Of a DNA stretch of 64,000 nt, positions 44,110 to 52,601 are shown piece after piece. The translations under genes and the position numbers were made by a program. This stretch comes from Terrabacter sp. Ter38 (GTDB lineage Bacteria; Actinomycetota; Actinomycetes; Actinomycetales; Dermatophilaceae): contig NZ_JALJRZ010000006.1 in assembly GCF_024519435.1 (NCBI RefSeq), positions 124,001 through 188,000 on the forward strand. Reading direction: 5' to 3'. Numbering within the stretch: the stretch's first letter is position 1; each line of letters opens with the position of its first letter. The notes under the pieces are model-generated. The model worked only from the letters and a program-made list of their open reading frames with translations, was not told the DNA's origin and ran no database searches.

Positions 44110-45867
44110 TCAGCCTGCTGCGGGGATGCGCACGCTCGAGACCGTGGTCAGCACGGGATGGGCGTCGTCGCCGTCGCGGATCTCGCCGCCGCGCCAGACG
44201 ATCGAGAGGTCCCGGCCCTGGACGGTGAGCTCGGCGAGACAGTTGTCGAACCACGGACCGTCGGTGACGGTCCACGGATAGGCCGGGTCGGGCACGTGCT
44301 TCGAGCGCTCGGCGACGAACCGCATCGGGCCCACGAGCCCGCGGGCGAAGGCGGACATCATGACGCGCACCATCCGCGGCATGGGGTTGCGGATCGGCGA
44401 GCAGACGGCCTGGATGACACGGGACGTCGCACCGTGGCGGGTCCTCGCGTCGACGACCTCGGCGACGTAGGAGTTGTGGACGTCGCCGGAGAGGAAGACG
44501 ACGCTGGCCGGAGCCGCACCGCGCTCACCCCGCGCCACCTGCATGACCATGTCGAAGACCTCGACGAATCCGTCGTTGAAGGCTGCCCAGTGCTCGAGGT
44601 CGATGGACTGCCGGACCTTCTCGGCCCGGTCGGCGACGACCCGTCCGTGCGTGCCCATCGCGAGCACCTCGTCGATCGTCTCGAGGTCGTGCAGCCCCGG
44701 GGGCAGCATGAACGGCAGGGACGTCCCGATCAGCAGGTGCTCGACGTCGCCGGTCAGCTGCTCGTCGAGCCAGCTCATCTCGTCGGGGTCGAGCATCGAG
44801 CGGTGCTTCGGCTCGAGCACCCGGGCGGCCCGCGAGTCGACGACGACGAGGCGGACGTCGCCGAGGTCGCGCCGGAAGCTCCAGCGGTAGACCTCGGGGT
44901 GCCGGTCGGAACGGCGGGCGAGGTCGAAGACGGCCTCGGTCAGGTCGAGCTCCTGCCCGTCCCCGTCCCCGTCCCCGTCCCCGTCTCCGTCCCCGTCCCC
45001 GTCCCCGTCCCCGTCTCCGTCCCCGTCCCCGTCACGGTCGGCGCCGGCGAGCACCTGCGCGTAGATCTCGTCGTCGGCGAGCTGCGACGGCGAGAGGTTG
45101 CCGATGTGCTGGTAGACCCAGTACGAGGAGAGCCCGCCCATGAGCCGCTCGTGCCACCACGGAGTGCGGTTGATCTCCTCGTGCCAGGTCCACGACGTGT
45201 TCCAGTCGTCGCGGATGTCGTGGTCGTCGAAGATCATGCAGCTCGGCAGCGTAGACAGGAGCCAGCGGTTCGCCGCATCTCCCCACGCGAGCCCGTAGAG
45301 GTGGGCGTACTCCTCGTAGTCCTTGATCTCCTCGCCGGGCGGCTGGGTGATGTCGCGGCGGGACGCGATGAACTCGCGCATCGCCTCGGACGTCTCGTCG
45401 GCGTAGACCTGGTCACCGAGGAAGGCCACGAGGTCGGGCCACTCCTCCTCGCCACGGGACAGGGCGAGCGCGAGCGTGCGCAGCGCATCGACGCCGTTGG
45501 TGCGGTGCCCCTCGCGGTCGTGGGGCACCGTGGTGCGGCACGAGCCGAAGAGCAGCCGAGTCGGTCGACCGCGGTGGATGGTGCGGATGCGCGGCGGCGG
45601 GAAGACGCTGTCGGGCTCGGGCCAGACCGGTGCGCCGTCGATGCTGACGGCATAGTCCCACGACCCGCCCGGCTCAAGGCCGTCGACGACGACGAGCGCA
45701 TAGTGGTGGCCCTTGACGGTGAAGGTCGGAGCCGTCCAGTCGCGACCGTCGGCGTGGACCGCGACGACTCCCCGGCCGGAGGTCTCGACCCACACCGTCG
45801 CATCGGTCTCACCGATGTAGCGCAGCATCGGGCCGAGGACGAGCGGCGCGATCTCGTGGCCGGTCAC
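44110..45867 (-). CDS. PhoD-like alkaline phosphatase/phosphodiesterase with an Asp-Gly repeat insert
   Basis: 585 residues. N-terminal fibronectin-like beta domain (about 1-105), then a PhoD metallophosphatase core: LLFGSCRTT, LVAFLGDQVYADE, MIFDDHDIRDDWN, and VFLSGDVHNSYVAEV, giving the metal ligands Asp, Asn/Asp and His. No signal peptide is seen, so it may be cytosolic, unlike classic Tat-exported PhoD. Residues about 279-305 hold a run of twelve or more Asp-Gly pairs encoded by a hexanucleotide repeat. GTG overlaps the stop of the hydrolase gene upstream by four bases. Confidence 0.88.
   Translation of the reverse strand: MTGHEIAPLVLGPMLRYIGETDATVWVETSGRGVVAVHADGRDWTAPTFTVKGHHYALVVVDGLEPGGSWDYAVSIDGAPVWPEPDSVFPPPRIRTIHRGRPTRLLFGSCRTTVPHDREGHRTNGVDALRTLALALSRGEEEWPDLVAFLGDQVYADETSEAMREFIASRRDITQPPGEEIKDYEEYAHLYGLAWGDAANRWLLSTLPSCMIFDDHDIRDDWNTSWTWHEEINRTPWWHERLMGGLSSYWVYQHIGNLSPSQLADDEIYAQVLAGADRDGDGDGDGDGDGDGDGDGDGDGDGDGQELDLTEAVFDLARRSDRHPEVYRWSFRRDLGDVRLVVVDSRAARVLEPKHRSMLDPDEMSWLDEQLTGDVEHLLIGTSLPFMLPPGLHDLETIDEVLAMGTHGRVVADRAEKVRQSIDLEHWAAFNDGFVEVFDMVMQVARGERGAAPASVVFLSGDVHNSYVAEVVDARTRHGATSRVIQAVCSPIRNPMPRMVRVMMSAFARGLVGPMRFVAERSKHVPDPAYPWTVTDGPWFDNCLAELTVQGRDLSIVWRGGEIRDGDDAHPVLTTVSSVRIPAAG
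44959..45030 (-). repeat. Hexanucleotide microsatellite coding for (Asp-Gly)n
   Basis: Twelve 6-base units read on the plus strand: four GTCCCC, one GTCTCC, four GTCCCC, one GTCTCC, two GTCCCC. The same GTCTCC variant recurs after exactly 30 bases, suggesting duplication of a five-unit block. Changes in copy number keep the reading frame. Confidence 0.95.
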
Positions 45868-46604
45868 GACGGCAGGTTCTCGTCGAAGAAGGCGAGCGTC
45901 CGGTCCCACGCGTCGGCCGCCACCTCGGCGTTGTACTTCGACGGCGAGGTGTCGTTGAAGAAGGCGTGCCCGACGCCGTGGTAGACGCGCGCCGTGAAGT
46001 CGACGCCCGCCTGCTCCATCCGTGACTCGAGCTCGGGCACTCCGTCGGTGATGCCGTGGTCGTCCTCGCCGTAGAAGGCGAGGACGGGGCACCCGATCGT
46101 CGCGGGGTCGGCGTTCTCGGGGAAGTGGCCGTAGAAGGGCACCGCCGCGCGCAGCCGCGGGTCGGCAGCCGCGAGGGCGAAGGCGTACGTCCCGCCGAAG
46201 CAGAAGCCGACGACGCCCACCCGGCCGTCGACGCCCGGCTCGTCGACGAGCGCGTCGACGACGGCGCGCAGGGCGGGCACGGCCCACGCGGCGAACTCCG
46301 GCTGCCGGGCCGGCGTGGTGGCTGCGCGCATCTGCGGCTGGGCCGCGAGCCGGTCCTCCTCCGACGCGCTGAACATCAGCTCGAAGATCCGCGCACCCAC
46401 CTCGGGCGTCAGCCCGACGTGACCGAGCAGGTCGGGCGCGACGGCGACGTAGCCCTGTGCGGCGACGCGGTCGGTGACGTCCTTGATGTGGTCGGCCAGC
46501 CCCCAGATCTCCTGGATGACGACCACGGCGCCGCGCGGCGTCCCGGTCGGTTCGGCGCGGTACGCGGTGAGGTCGTGCTCGGGGAGGTCGATCATCGTGC
46601 CCAT
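45864..46604 (-). CDS. Dienelactone hydrolase family protein
   Basis: 246 residues. Alpha/beta hydrolase with the dienelactone hydrolase Cys-Asp-His triad: Cys in VGVVGFCFGGTYAF, Asp in AFYGEDDHGIT and His in YHGVGHAFFND. The N-terminal VVVIQEIWGLADHIKDV is the usual family start. Substrates range from dienelactones to other esters. ATG 46604 lies six bases after a TAGGAA -10 (46616-46611); ATG 46595 is an alternative. Co-transcribed with the PhoD-like gene. Confidence 0.92.
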   Translation of the reverse strand: MGTMIDLPEHDLTAYRAEPTGTPRGAVVVIQEIWGLADHIKDVTDRVAAQGYVAVAPDLLGHVGLTPEVGARIFELMFSASEEDRLAAQPQMRAATTPARQPEFAAWAVPALRAVVDALVDEPGVDGRVGVVGFCFGGTYAFALAAADPRLRAAVPFYGHFPENADPATIGCPVLAFYGEDDHGITDGVPELESRMEQAGVDFTARVYHGVGHAFFNDTSPSKYNAEVAADAWDRTLAFFDENLPS

Positions 46605-46652
46605 GCCCCATTCCTACCCCTGGTGCCCGGTCGCGGGTGTGAGGATGGCGTC

Positions 46653-47489
46653 GTGACCACGCAGCCCGCCGCCGTCACGAGGGCGCTCGCGCACGTGCGC
46701 GGCCTCTCGACCGGGCCCCCGCTCGACCCGACGCTGCGCGTCACCCTCAACTTCCATCCGGACCGCCTCGTCCGCGGCGAGCCGATCCTCGCCGTCATGG
46801 CCCGCGACGGTGTCTACCGCTCCCAGTTCGAGACGGGCACGAGCAACGGTGGGCTGACGGCGCTTCCCGGCGGTGACCGATGGCGCTGGGAGAGCCGGAT
46901 CTTCGGCGGCGCCTACGACGACGCCGAGCCGGCGCTGCGGCCGAAGTACGGCGCTCTCGACCTGCACCGACGCCCGTACGGCGCCGCTCCGCGCTTCGGG
47001 TCGGCCCACGTCCGGCTGGCGGCGCACACGCTGGAGCGGACGACGTTCTGCTTCCCCGACAGCGTCTTCGAGCCCGACCACTTCGGCACCGCAATGGCTT
47101 TCGCGCTCGGCGACCATGCCGAGGCCGCCGACCACGACCTCCTCGACGACTACGTCGAGGCCCACGCCCACGGGGTGCTCGACCTCGCCCGTGACGTCGA
47201 GGCGCTCGTGCTCGACCCCGGCTACCGAGGCACCGACGTAGAGGCGGATGCCCTCCGGCTCGGCGTGCCCGTCGAGTGGCACCCGGGCTACCGGCTCGAC
47301 GTCGCAACCCTCCGTGCCCACCCGGGCTACCGCGGGCCGGAGTTCGTCGCGCTCGGTGAGTCGCTCGCCGTCGACGGCATCGTCACCCCGCAGGTCATCG
47401 GGGACGCCTCACGAGCAGGGCGGCACGACGAGCAGTCCCTCAAGCGGGTCTGGCACTACGTCGCGCGGTTCGGATCCGTCTCTGCCTGA
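46653..47489 (+). CDS. DUF3626 family protein
   Basis: 278 residues from a GTG. Recognisable family blocks are VTLNFHPDRLVRGEPILAVMARDGVYRSQFETGTSNGGLTA, SRIFGGAYD, LKYGALDLH-like PKYGALDLHRRPYGAAPRFGSAHVRL, and VEWHPGYRLDVATLRAHPGYRGPEFV near the end. Function unknown. Its final 34 bases overlap the 3' end of the gene on the opposite strand. Confidence 0.85.
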   Translation: MTTQPAAVTRALAHVRGLSTGPPLDPTLRVTLNFHPDRLVRGEPILAVMARDGVYRSQFETGTSNGGLTALPGGDRWRWESRIFGGAYDDAEPALRPKYGALDLHRRPYGAAPRFGSAHVRLAAHTLERTTFCFPDSVFEPDHFGTAMAFALGDHAEAADHDLLDDYVEAHAHGVLDLARDVEALVLDPGYRGTDVEADALRLGVPVEWHPGYRLDVATLRAHPGYRGPEFVALGESLAVDGIVTPQVIGDASRAGRHDEQSLKRVWHYVARFGSVSA

Positions 47490-48106
47490 AGGGTGCCCGC
47501 CTCGTCGCCGGTGACGACGGTCGTGACGACCGACGTCACCGACGGGCGGCGAGGCGTCGACGAGAAGCCGAACCGGCAGGGCGGGTCGACCGGCGCGAGG
47601 GCTCCCAGCGCGACGCCGTCGAAGCGACCGGCGAGCGCCGTCACGGCGTGCAGGTCGGTGGCTCCGTAGAACTCCTGACGGCCCTCGAGCGCCGTGCCGC
47701 GGGTGCGGACCCCACGCAGGACGACCCGGGCGACGGGGTCGACGACCGTCGCCCACCGGGGACTCGACGCGACGCGCGCGGGCACGGCCCGCAGGAGCCG
47801 GCCGAGCGGCATACGCCCTCCGACCGTGAGGTCGAGGGAGAGAGAGGGCGACATGACCTGCCAGTGGTCGCGGCCCGTGCGCACGGTGATCGGCTCGAGG
47901 CGCACCTCGTCGAAGGCGTACGTCGCCTCGATGAACGCCGCGACCTGCGGGGTCGGCGCGACGAGCACCCGGTGCCCACCGGCCGTCTCGACCATCGCGT
48001 CGCCGAACGACCCGAGCGGCGTGCGCAGCCACGAGCCGACGACGACCCGGACGCCGGACGTGGAGCCGACGCCGGCGATCTGCCCGTGGAAACGCTGCGC
48101 TGGCAC
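47456..48106 (-). CDS. Conserved actinobacterial protein, unknown function
   Basis: 216 residues from a GTG. Begins PAQRFHGQIAGVGSTSGVRVVVGSW, with SFGDAMVETAGGHRVLVAP and VRTGRDHWQVMSPSLSLDLTVGGRMPLG. Mostly beta with no signal peptide or membrane segment. The pattern looks like a conserved actinobacterial hypothetical family, but I cannot name it. It overlaps the DUF3626 gene tail to tail. Confidence 0.7.
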   Translation of the reverse strand: MPAQRFHGQIAGVGSTSGVRVVVGSWLRTPLGSFGDAMVETAGGHRVLVAPTPQVAAFIEATYAFDEVRLEPITVRTGRDHWQVMSPSLSLDLTVGGRMPLGRLLRAVPARVASSPRWATVVDPVARVVLRGVRTRGTALEGRQEFYGATDLHAVTALAGRFDGVALGALAPVDPPCRFGFSSTPRRPSVTSVVTTVVTGDEAGTLQAETDPNRAT

Positions 48107-48137
48107 GGTCCGAGCGTAGTCAGCCGCGGAGCCGCCC

Positions 48138-49838
48138 TCACTCGACCCGAGATACCGTCTCCTCGATCCCTGCGACGAGCTTCGAGTAGTCGTCGGTGGG
48201 CGAGCCGCCGAGGACCGAGCCCCACGCCGGGACGAGCTCGGGCCCGTAGCGGTGGCCGTAGCCGTCGGGCGGGTCGTGGCCGACGGCCATGTCTGTGGTC
48301 AGCTGCCAGAAGGTCACGAAGGGGATCCACGTGACGTCGGGGTTGACGTCGTGACCCCGCGGCTCGCGCAGCCAGTCGGGCTCGGCGCCGAGCAGGGCAG
48401 GGTTCCACCAGACGACGGGGTCGGACGGGTGCTGGGCGTAGACGAAGCGCGGGAAGTCCCACGCGCCGTAGTCGCGACCGTAGTAGTCGTGGGTCAGCTG
48501 GTCGCCGCTCGCCGCGAAACGGATGTGCAGGCCCCCGTCGACGACCGGGACGATCTCGGGCGACCCCTCGTTGCGTCGGGCGGTCAGCGACTCCGCGATG
48601 TCGGTGAAGCTGGGGGTGCCGACCCAGACTCCGCCCTGCGCGCGGGCCAGCATGTCGTCGGCGTCCGTGAACGCCGCCTGCCCGCCGTAGGAGCCGAGCG
48701 ACTCCCCGCCGACGACGAGCTGCGGGCGATCGTCGGCCGGCAGGGTGCGCCAGACGGCATACACCTTGTCGAAGAGCGCCTTGCCCGCCTCGCGCGGGGT
48801 CTCGCGGTCGGTCATCATCGACATCGCGCTGGGCAGGTAGGAGTACTGCATCGCGGCGATCGCGCTGTCGCCGTTGCTGAGGTACTCGACGGACTGGGCC
48901 GACCAGTCGTCGACCCACCCGGTACCCGTCGTCGTGAAGACCGCGAGCACCCGGCGGTTGAACGCCTTCGTGCGCTGCAGCTCGGCGACCACGGCGTCGG
49001 CGACGTCGTCGACCGTGCGGTCCGGCGCGCGCCCGGCGTAGACGCGGATCGGCTCGATGGCCCCGCGGTCGGTCGCTGCGGTGATCTGGGCGGCCGTCGG
49101 CGCGCTCGTGACGAACATCTGGCCCTGGAAGCCGAGGCTGTCCCACGACTCGAGCGACCCGGGACCGCCCGACCGCAGCGGGGAGGTCGGCGCCGCCCGG
49201 CCGCTCGGGGCCGTGTTGACCTGGGCCGCGACGCCGGCGAAGGCCTGCATGCCGCGGTGGAAGAGCACGCTGTCGGTCACCCACGCCGCCGCGAGGGCCA
49301 CGACGACGACGGCGGTGAGCGTCGCGATCGTCTTGGGCAGCACGTGACCAGCGGCCTCGGCGAGCTGGTGGGTCGCGCCGCGCAGACCCCGCGCGATCGC
49401 GAGGAAGAGGACGGCGACGACGGCCGCGAGCACGAGCGCCAGGGCCCAGTCGAACGGGTCGAGGGGGGTCAGCCGGACCACGGCCGCCGTGCGCGCCTGC
49501 GAGCGCACGTTGGCGACCGTCAGCCCGAGGACCGCCACCGCTCCGAAGACGGGCGCGGCGACGAGCAGCCAGTGACGGGCCTCGCCGCTCACCGTGACGT
49601 GCAGGTCGATGAGGCGGGCCACCCGACGGACGACCCAGGCGACGAACACGCCGAGCGCGTAGCCGGCCACGGCGCACAGGCCGCTGATGAGGCCCTGGTA
49701 GTACCACGTGCGCGGCAGCAGGCTCGGGGCCATCGACGTGAGGAAGTAGGCGGCGCCGAAGAACAGACCGGTGCGCGACACGTGCCACCAGGCGCGGCCC
49801 GCGCCGGGCTGGATGCGCTGGTCGGACACGTCGGGCAT
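48138..49838 (-). CDS. Membrane-anchored alpha/beta hydrolase (Abhydrolase_9 type)
   Basis: 566 residues. Five or so transmembrane helices in the first 210 residues (FFGAAYFLTSMAPSLLPRTWYYQGLISG is the family N-terminal signature), then a hydrolase domain with the nucleophile GGESLGSYGGQAAF, DYYGRDYGAWDFPRFVYAQHPSDPVVWW and a histidine-bearing tail. The family is an actinobacterial membrane esterase-like group of unknown substrate, probably acting on the outer face of the membrane. Confidence 0.87.
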   Translation of the reverse strand: MPDVSDQRIQPGAGRAWWHVSRTGLFFGAAYFLTSMAPSLLPRTWYYQGLISGLCAVAGYALGVFVAWVVRRVARLIDLHVTVSGEARHWLLVAAPVFGAVAVLGLTVANVRSQARTAAVVRLTPLDPFDWALALVLAAVVAVLFLAIARGLRGATHQLAEAAGHVLPKTIATLTAVVVVALAAAWVTDSVLFHRGMQAFAGVAAQVNTAPSGRAAPTSPLRSGGPGSLESWDSLGFQGQMFVTSAPTAAQITAATDRGAIEPIRVYAGRAPDRTVDDVADAVVAELQRTKAFNRRVLAVFTTTGTGWVDDWSAQSVEYLSNGDSAIAAMQYSYLPSAMSMMTDRETPREAGKALFDKVYAVWRTLPADDRPQLVVGGESLGSYGGQAAFTDADDMLARAQGGVWVGTPSFTDIAESLTARRNEGSPEIVPVVDGGLHIRFAASGDQLTHDYYGRDYGAWDFPRFVYAQHPSDPVVWWNPALLGAEPDWLREPRGHDVNPDVTWIPFVTFWQLTTDMAVGHDPPDGYGHRYGPELVPAWGSVLGGSPTDDYSKLVAGIEETVSRVE

Positions 49839-49953
49839 GGCTCCACAGTAGGTCGCCCGGGTGTCGCGCCGCCTCGGGTTTCGCCCCTAGGTGACGACCC
49901 TGACCCGGGCACCCTGCCGGGCACTCGTCGGGTCGCCGGGGCACCATGGGGAC

Positions 49954-50793
49954 ATGCGAGCCCTCGAGAACCGGATCACGACCTACAGCCGCGACGGACT
50001 GCGCTTCGACGTGACCGATGAGGGACCCCTGGGCGGCGACGTCGTCGTGCTGCTCCACGGCTTCCCGACCGACCGCACGAGCTGGGACCGCGTCGCCGCC
50101 CGGCTGCACGAGGCGGGGCTGCGCACCCTCGCCCCGGACCAGCGCGGCTACTCCCCCGCAGCCTGCCCGCCCGACCGGGACGCCTACCGTCTCGACGAGC
50201 TCGTCGCCGATGTCATCGGTCTCATCGAGGCCTCCGGACGGGAGCGGGTCCATCTCGTCGGCCACGACTGGGGGGGCGCCCTCGCGTGGCTCGTCGCAGC
50301 CAACCACCCGACCCGCATCGCGTCGCTGACCGTCCTGTCGACGCCGCACCCGGCCGCGATGTCGCGGGCCTGGCGGTCCGGCACCGAGCAGAAGCGCAAG
50401 TCCTGGTACATGGCGGCCTTCCAGGTGCCGCGCCTGCCCGAGCGGGCCCTCGCCGCCGGCTTCGACCGCCTCATGGCCCGCTCGGGCCTGCCGGCTGCCG
50501 ACCGGAGCAGGTATGCCGTCCGGCTCGGTCACGCCGAGGCGCTCACCGGCCCGATCAACTGGTACCGCGCGGCCCGGCACTCCGGCGTCGGGGCGCACCG
50601 CGTCGACGTGCCCACGACCTACGTCTGGGGCTCGCGCGACCCGTTCCTCGGCCGGACCGCAGCCGAGCTGACCCACGAGCACGTGACGGGCGACTACGAG
50701 CTCGTCGAGCTCGACGCGGGGCACTGGCTGCCCGAGACCCGGGATGCGGAGTCTGCCGCCGCGATCCTGCACCGCATCGCCCGCGCCGGCTGA
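49954..50793 (+). CDS. Alpha/beta hydrolase (epoxide hydrolase-like)
   Basis: 279 residues. Oxyanion motif LLHGFPTDRTSWDRV, DQRGYSPAACP, nucleophile Asp in LVGHDWGGALAW, acid in YVWGSRDPFLG and His in ELDAGHWLPE. An Asp nucleophile (HDWGG) points to epoxide hydrolase or haloalkane dehalogenase chemistry rather than an esterase. Start ATG 49954. Confidence 0.9.
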   Translation: MRALENRITTYSRDGLRFDVTDEGPLGGDVVVLLHGFPTDRTSWDRVAARLHEAGLRTLAPDQRGYSPAACPPDRDAYRLDELVADVIGLIEASGRERVHLVGHDWGGALAWLVAANHPTRIASLTVLSTPHPAAMSRAWRSGTEQKRKSWYMAAFQVPRLPERALAAGFDRLMARSGLPAADRSRYAVRLGHAEALTGPINWYRAARHSGVGAHRVDVPTTYVWGSRDPFLGRTAAELTHEHVTGDYELVELDAGHWLPETRDAESAAAILHRIARAG

Positions 50794-50877
50794 ACGGCAT
50801 ACGCCCGCTCACCCGGGAGTGACGGACGACTCGCCCGATGCGGGGAACACGGGTGCGCGCGGGTAGGTTGCACGACC

Positions 50878-51594
50878 GTGAAGATCGACATCTGGTCCGA
50901 CATCGTGTGCCCGTTCTGCTACCTCGGCAAGCGCCGCCTCGAGGGCGCGCTCGCGCAGTTCGAGCACGCCGACGAGGTCGAGGTGACGTGGCACAGCTTC
51001 GAGCTCGACCGAGGCGCCGACCCGGCGTCGGACGTCGCGCTCGTCGACCTCGTGGCCGCCAAGTACGGCACGACGCGCGAGCAGGCTGTCGCGCAGCACG
51101 AATCGATGGCCGCGGCGGCTGCCGAGCTGGGCCTCACGTTCAACTGGGAGCAGGCCCGCTACGGCAACACCTTCGACGCCCACCGCGTCGTCCACCTCGC
51201 CGCCGAGCAGGGTCTGGCCGACGCCGCCCACGAGCGCCTCATGCGCGCCTACTTCACCGACGGCCTCGCGGTCGGTGACCGCGAGGTGCTCGTGCGGCTC
51301 GCGACCGAGATCGGTCTCGACGACGGCGCCGTGCGCGCCATGCTCGAGTCGGACGACTACGGCAACCACGTGCGCAGTGACGAGGCGACGGCCAAGATGC
51401 TCGGCATCGAGTCGGTCCCCTTCTTCGTCTTCGACCGCAAGTACGGCGTCTCGGGCGCCCAGCCGGTCGAGGTCTTCACCCAGGCCCTCGACACGGCGTG
51501 GTCGACCCGGCACGAGGTGCCGGAGCCCGTTGCCGCGGGCGGGTGCGGTGGCGGCTGCGGCGCGGGCGGCTGCGGCGGAGTCTGCGGCGCCTGA
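50878..51594 (+). CDS. frnE: DsbA-family FrnE-like oxidoreductase with a Cys-rich tail
   Basis: 238 residues. MKIDIWSDIVCPFCYLGKRRLE gives the CPFC active site of FrnE-type thioredoxin-fold proteins; NTFDAHRVVHLA and GIESVPFFVFDRKYGVSGAQ (cis-Pro) follow. The last 20 residues are unusual: four cysteines spaced CX3C-X4-CX3C in an otherwise glycine/alanine tail, perhaps a metal site. GTG 50878 follows a TAGGTT -10 box (50864-50869) by eight bases. Cytosolic, as no signal peptide is seen. Confidence 0.92.
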   Translation: MKIDIWSDIVCPFCYLGKRRLEGALAQFEHADEVEVTWHSFELDRGADPASDVALVDLVAAKYGTTREQAVAQHESMAAAAAELGLTFNWEQARYGNTFDAHRVVHLAAEQGLADAAHERLMRAYFTDGLAVGDREVLVRLATEIGLDDGAVRAMLESDDYGNHVRSDEATAKMLGIESVPFFVFDRKYGVSGAQPVEVFTQALDTAWSTRHEVPEPVAAGGCGGGCGAGGCGGVCGA

Positions 51595-51632
51595 GGCACC
51601 TCCGAGGGCTGCGGCGGCCCTACCGTGGTCGG

Positions 51633-52040
51633 GTGGCCCATCCCCTGATGTTCGACGGCGCGGACCCCTATCTGGCCAGGGTCCGTGGGATCTGTCTGGC
51701 CCTGCCGGGCGCCGACGAGAAGGTGTCGCACGGGCGCCCGAGCTTCTTCACGACGAAGCTCTTCCTCACCTACGGCGGCACCGTCCGGGGCGACCACGAC
51801 CCGGAGCCCTACCGGCACTCCGTCCTCGTGCTCCCCGACGCCGCCGAGCGGCCGGCCCTGCTCGGTGACGCGCGCTTCTACGATCCGGCCTACGTCGGCC
51901 CCTCCGGTTGGGTCGGGCTCGACCTGCGCGCGTGCGGCCCGCCGGGGGAGGTGGACTGGCAGGAGGTCGCCGAGCTCGTCGACGCGTCCTACCGGCTGAC
52001 GGCACCGGCCCGCCTCGTGCGCGAGCTCGACGCCCGCTGA
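51633..52040 (+). CDS. MmcQ/YjbR family protein
   Basis: 135 residues. ICLALPGADEKVSHGRPSFFTTKLFLTYGG and GPSGWVGLDLRACGPPGEVDWQEVAELVDASYRLTAP are the family pattern of this small double-wing, possibly DNA-binding fold. GTG 51633 follows a TACCGT -10 (51621-51626) by six bases, so leaderless; the internal ATG at 51648 is less likely. Confidence 0.85.
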   Translation: MAHPLMFDGADPYLARVRGICLALPGADEKVSHGRPSFFTTKLFLTYGGTVRGDHDPEPYRHSVLVLPDAAERPALLGDARFYDPAYVGPSGWVGLDLRACGPPGEVDWQEVAELVDASYRLTAPARLVRELDAR

Positions 52041-52113
52041 GCCTGGGCGCGCCCATCGTCCACCGTGGCCGGGGGCGCGTAAGGTACCGCTCGCTGGATG
52101 ACGAAAGGCGCAC

Positions 52114-52581
52114 ATGGGATGGCACACCGATCCCGCGGCCATGGGATCCCGGCGCGCCGCCGTGGTGACCCTGACGGTGTCCGCGCTGCTCGTCGTGGGA
52201 GGCGTCGCGATCGTCCACGACTCCGGTGGGATGCGCCCCGGCCACCGGTCGACACCCTCCACCCCCTCCACCCCCTCCACACCCTCCACACCCTCCACAC
52301 CCTCCACACCCTCCACACCCTCGGTCCCGGTCACCCCGAGCAGCCGCGTCGCGGACGCCACCGAGCCCGGGCGCACGCCCTCGCCCTCGGCCACCACGAC
52401 GTCGACGACGCCGACGTCGTCGCCCCAGCCGTCGCTCACCCCCCGCGCCCCCGCTCCGCTCGTCACGGTGCCGGTGCCGACGGGCACCTCGAGACCGGCG
52501 CCTCCGCCCCGCGACATCGGCGTCGGCTACGCGACCGGCGGCACCTACGGCACGTACCTGACCCGGACGTTCGGCGGCTGA
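52114..52581 (+). CDS. Small membrane-anchored or secreted protein with a Thr-Pro-Ser repeat
   Basis: 155 residues. A single hydrophobic segment (about 14-34) acts as signal or anchor. The outside part begins with eight Thr-Pro-Ser triplets from a 9-base tandem repeat, continues as a Ser/Thr/Pro-rich stalk and ends in a short Gly/Tyr/Thr segment (GVGYATGGTYGTYLTRTFGG). No catalytic domain. TPS stalks in actinobacteria can be O-mannosylated. ATG 52114 has an AAAGGCG ribosome site behind a TAAGGT box near 52080. Confidence 0.65.
   Translation: MGWHTDPAAMGSRRAAVVTLTVSALLVVGGVAIVHDSGGMRPGHRSTPSTPSTPSTPSTPSTPSTPSTPSVPVTPSSRVADATEPGRTPSPSATTTSTTPTSSPQPSLTPRAPAPLVTVPVPTGTSRPAPPPRDIGVGYATGGTYGTYLTRTFGG
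52252..52323 (+). repeat. 9-base tandem repeat coding for (Thr-Pro-Ser)n
   Basis: Eight units of ACACCCTCC / ACCCCCTCC with little divergence. Frame-neutral, so the stalk length can vary between strains. Confidence 0.95.
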
Positions 52582-52601
52582 GCCACCCCTAGGTTGGTGC
52601 C

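Noticed and set aside
44941-45040. Repeat tract considered as a CRISPR or satellite element
   Set aside because: The 6-base unit has no spacers and is in frame in a conserved enzyme; it is a coding microsatellite.
44110-46611. A continuous 833-residue minus-strand frame that seems to fuse an upstream protein to the PhoD-like enzyme
   Set aside because: The part upstream of 45867 is an out-of-frame shadow of the dienelactone hydrolase gene; the true junction is a GTGA overlap of two separate genes.
47641-50772. A 1043-residue minus-strand frame
   Set aside because: It only contains shadow frames of the DUF3626-neighbour, Abhydrolase_9 and epoxide hydrolase-like genes.
52252-52323. 9-base repeats considered as a direct-repeat array or iteron
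   Set aside because: They are coding Thr-Pro-Ser units with no dnaA-like or AT-rich neighbourhood.
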